From UBA2256 sp964531105 (GTDB lineage Bacteria > Spirochaetota > Spirochaetia > Treponematales > Rectinemataceae), in assembly GCA_964531105.1 (NCBI GenBank), contig CAZHFN010000060.1, forward strand, positions 1-8,888: a stretch of 8,888 nucleotides of DNA, in the 5' to 3' direction. The position numbers and the translations under genes are program-made. Under the pieces are notes generated by a model. The model searched no databases, was not told where the DNA came from, and was given only the letters and a program-made list of their open reading frames with translations. Every line of letters begins with the position of its first letter. The stretch's first letter is position 1. Shown here piece after piece: positions 7,008 through 8,888 of the stretch.

Positions 7008-7107
7008 NNNNNNNNNNNNNNNNNNNNNNNNNNNNNNNNNNNNNNNNNNNNNNNNNNNNNNNNNNNNNNNNNNNNNNNNNNNNNNNNNNNNNNNNNNNNN
7101 NNNNNNN
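7008..7107. other. Assembly gap of 100 Ns between convergent genes
   Basis: Exactly 100 Ns, again a placeholder length. It hides the last codons and stop of the acyl-CoA synthetase, the intergenic space after gcvPB and any terminator. The true size is unknown, so an extra small gene here cannot be excluded. A strong terminator hairpin between convergent operons is one plausible cause of an assembly break, but that is speculation. Confidence 0.95.
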
Positions 7108-8798
7108 TTGATTTTCTGGGTAGGTGTCTTTTCGAAGGGCTCGTCCTGGAGCTTGATGTTCTGAATCCTGGAAAATGAGGAGAGCTTGGCATTGGTTTCC
7201 TTGCGGATGCCTTCCAGCAAATGGGAGATCCGTTTTTCCGCGCTGTCCAAGGCTTGGCCGAGACTGGAAGCCATGGATTTTTCCGCATTGGCTATGGCGT
7301 TCCCTACCCGGGAAGATAGTTCTCCCGCCGCGTCCAGTCCATCCTGGATTCTAGCCTCCAGGTTTTCCAGAACCTCGCTTTTTAGGTATACGAAGGCGGT
7401 GAGTCCGGCATCGCCTTCCACCACGAGGGACTCCATGACATAGGGCGATTGGTTCAGGACGGCTTCTATCTCTTCGGGATAAATATTCTCCCCCGAGGAG
7501 CCTAAAATCATGGTTTTAATCCTTCCGCGTACGAAAACACGTTTTTGTTCATCTATAAATCCCAAATCGCCCGTCTTGAACCAACCATCGGGAGTAAAGG
7601 TTTCCGCCGTCTTCTCTGGATCCAGGTAATAACCCTTGAAAATATTGTCACCCCTGGCTTGTATCTCTCCTTCGCCGGTGGAGGGGTTGGGATTGGCTAT
7701 CCTTATCTCCACCCCCTTGAGGGCCGGGCCGGTGGAGCGGATATGCGTTCTCTGAGGCGAACAGCCAGCTAGAAGAGGAGAGCATTCGGTGAGTCCGTAT
7801 CCGATGGCATAGGGAAAGCCAGCCTTCTTGAGGAAGGTTTCTACCTCGGCGGAAAGGGGAGCCCCTCCTACGCCAAAAAAGCGCAGCTTGCCCCCGAAGG
7901 TTTTCTTGAGTTTGATACCGGCGATTTTAATCAAGAGGGGTTTAAAGAACTTGTTGGCGTACAGTCTCATTCCCTCCAGGGTTGGCTTGATGCTGGAGCG
8001 GTAGATTTTTTCAATAACCAGAGGTACGGAGAGCATGATTGTCGGCCTGATTACCTTGAGGGCAGGCAGGAGCACCGTAGCCGAAGGTGGCCTGTCAAGG
8101 TAGTGGATGTGCGAACCAGCCAAAAGGGGAATTAAAAACCCTATCGTGAATTCATAGGCGTGGGCGAGGGGCAGTATGGAGAGAAGCCTGTCGGTGCGGT
8201 GCAGTACTATGATGGAGCGGCATCCAATGGCATTGGAGAGTACGTTTCTATGAGTGAGCATGACTCCCTTGGAACTACCGGTTGTGCCTGAAGTATAGAT
8301 TATCATGGCCAGATCGTCGGCCTTGGGTTTAGGAATCTTGGGTAAAGCCTGTTGGGCGTGATCGCTCTTCTTGGACTTACTTCCCTTTCTGAGGCTGCCA
8401 TCCTTGATATCCACCATAAGAATATGGAGGTGTACGGGTTTAAGTTTGGCTTCCAGCTTGTCCGAGCAGATGACTATGACTGCTCCCGAATGCCCGAGGA
8501 TATTGGCGATCTGTTCGGGATTGAAATCCACGAGAATGGGGACGGCGATTGCCCCTGCGCGGATGATTCCAAAAAATGCCACTCCCCATTGGGGCGAATT
8601 CTCTGAAAGTAGGGCTACCCTGTCGCCCGGCAGTACCCCGAGGGAGGAGAGCTTGACAGCCATGGAGGCTGAGAGCTTCCCCAATTCCTCGTAGTTTATG
8701 CTGTCGCCACCGAACATGCTTAAGGCCGGCCTGTTGCCGTAATGCAGGGTGCCCTTTTCAATTAATTCCACAAGGGTCATATCTTCAAGCTTGTACAT
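7108..8798 (-). CDS. Long-chain fatty acid-CoA ligase (AMP-forming), 3' end in gap
   Basis: ANL-superfamily adenylating enzyme that activates a fatty acid with ATP and CoA to acyl-CoA via acyl-AMP, for lipid synthesis or fatty-acid use. Motifs in order: P-loop Y168-TSGTTGSSKG (169-178), a PLAHAYE substrate-tunnel segment (210-216), GYGLTECSP (333-341), GWFKTGDLG (405-413), hinge RGRIKTMI (424-431) and GENIYPEEIE (436-445). The C-terminal adenylation lysine is predicted as K562 in PFEKTPTQK. The sequence stops after residue 563; family members end a few residues later in the style K-R-F/Y-L-Y, so very little is lost in the gap. The ATG (complement of 8796-8798) follows AAGAGGAG (8804-8811) at 5-base spacing. 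Residues about 475-535 form a long helical segment with a 3-4 hydrophobic stripe, longer than I recall for relatives. Likely peripheral membrane or cytoplasmic. The gene converges on gcv with no obvious functional link. It resembles fadD/lcfA-type genes; the exact symbol is not certain. Confidence 0.93.
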
Positions 8799-8814
8799 GG
8801 CGTCTCCTCTTACC

Positions 8815-8820
8815 GGCAGA
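8815..8820 (-). promoter_or_regulatory. Weak candidate -10 box for the acyl-CoA synthetase
   Basis: Read on the minus strand, TATTCT occurs just upstream of the ribosome binding site, in the context CCTG-TATTCT-GCCGG. No good -35 box lies 16-18 bases further upstream, where the 8833-8854 dyad begins. Coordinates are approximate to a few bases. A promoter must lie in or beyond these 77 bases, but this box is only a tentative candidate. Confidence 0.2.
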
Positions 8821-8832
8821 ATACAGGCTAAT

Positions 8833-8854
8833 GGCCTTAAATGCTAGTAAGGCC
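8833..8854. repeat. Perfect inverted repeat upstream of the acyl-CoA synthetase
   Basis: GGCCTTA (8833-8839) and TAAGGCC (8848-8854) form a perfect 7-base dyad with an 8-base centre. It lies 35-56 bases upstream of the synthetase start codon on the minus strand, where a repressor operator would be expected. Neither side is followed by a T tract, so it is not a normal rho-independent terminator. An operator for a dimeric regulator is one reading and an RNA hairpin another. Confidence 0.5.
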
Positions 8855-8864
8855 TGAGGAGGCC
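8851..8864. repeat. Second inverted repeat overlapping the first
   Basis: GGCCT (8851-8855) and AGGCC (8860-8864) with a 4-base loop GAGG. Its left arm is the right arm of the 8833-8854 dyad, so in RNA the two hairpins could not form together. It is short and may be chance. Confidence 0.35.
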
Positions 8865-8888
8865 ACGGGTTACAAGCCTATGCTAGTC

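Noticed and set aside
6939..7107. Extension of the acyl-CoA synthetase frame through the Ns into the gcvPB 3' end
   Set aside because: The frame stays open only because Ns contain no stop. Family members end a few residues after the TPTQK motif, so the true stop lies in the gap.
1..8888. Mobile element, phage, CRISPR or defence system
   Set aside because: No transposase, integrase, terminal repeats, spacer arrays or defence domains were seen, and composition looks even across the window.

Overview
The window is an ordinary bacterial chromosome segment, dense with genes and roughly mid-50s % GC by eye. It carries four transcriptional blocks and two 100-N assembly gaps. No phage, transposon, CRISPR, rRNA or tRNA gene is visible. 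The split P-protein glycine cleavage operon, the style of the acyl-CoA synthetase and the TPR/phosphoesterase/GerMN neighbourhood suggest a spirochaete-like or other anaerobic bacterium. That assignment is an inference from family resemblance recalled from memory and is weak.

Bases 1-2857 (+) hold three tightly packed genes that look co-transcribed from a promoter outside the window. They are a TPR protein cut at its 5' end by the window edge, a calcineurin/PPP-type metallophosphoesterase with a complete metal-binding set, and a membrane-anchored GerMN-domain protein with a Thr/Pro/Ser-rich stalk.

Bases 2881-7006 (+) hold a glycine cleavage operon, gcvT-gcvH-gcvPA-gcvPB, behind a strong sigma70-type promoter with an extended -10. 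The four genes encode the T, H and two-subunit P proteins. The P protein decarboxylates glycine and loads the aminomethyl group on the lipoyl arm of H, and T transfers the one-carbon unit to tetrahydrofolate. The L protein (dihydrolipoamide dehydrogenase) is not encoded here and must come from elsewhere. gcvT has no ATG/GTG start where the family begins. An ACG sits exactly there behind a strong Shine-Dalgarno sequence. gcvPA starts with GTG and is interrupted by a gap that hides about 99 codons in only 100 Ns.

Bases 7108-8798 (-) hold a long-chain acyl-CoA synthetase gene converging on the gcv operon, with its last few codons and stop in the second gap. Its C-terminal domain carries an unusually long coiled-coil-like helical segment. 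The 77 bases upstream of its RBS contain two overlapping perfect inverted repeats that may be an operator or alternative RNA hairpins.

The gene content is mostly housekeeping. The points most worth checking are the gcvT start, the synthetase insertion, the repeats upstream of it, and the atypical phosphoesterase/GerMN pair.
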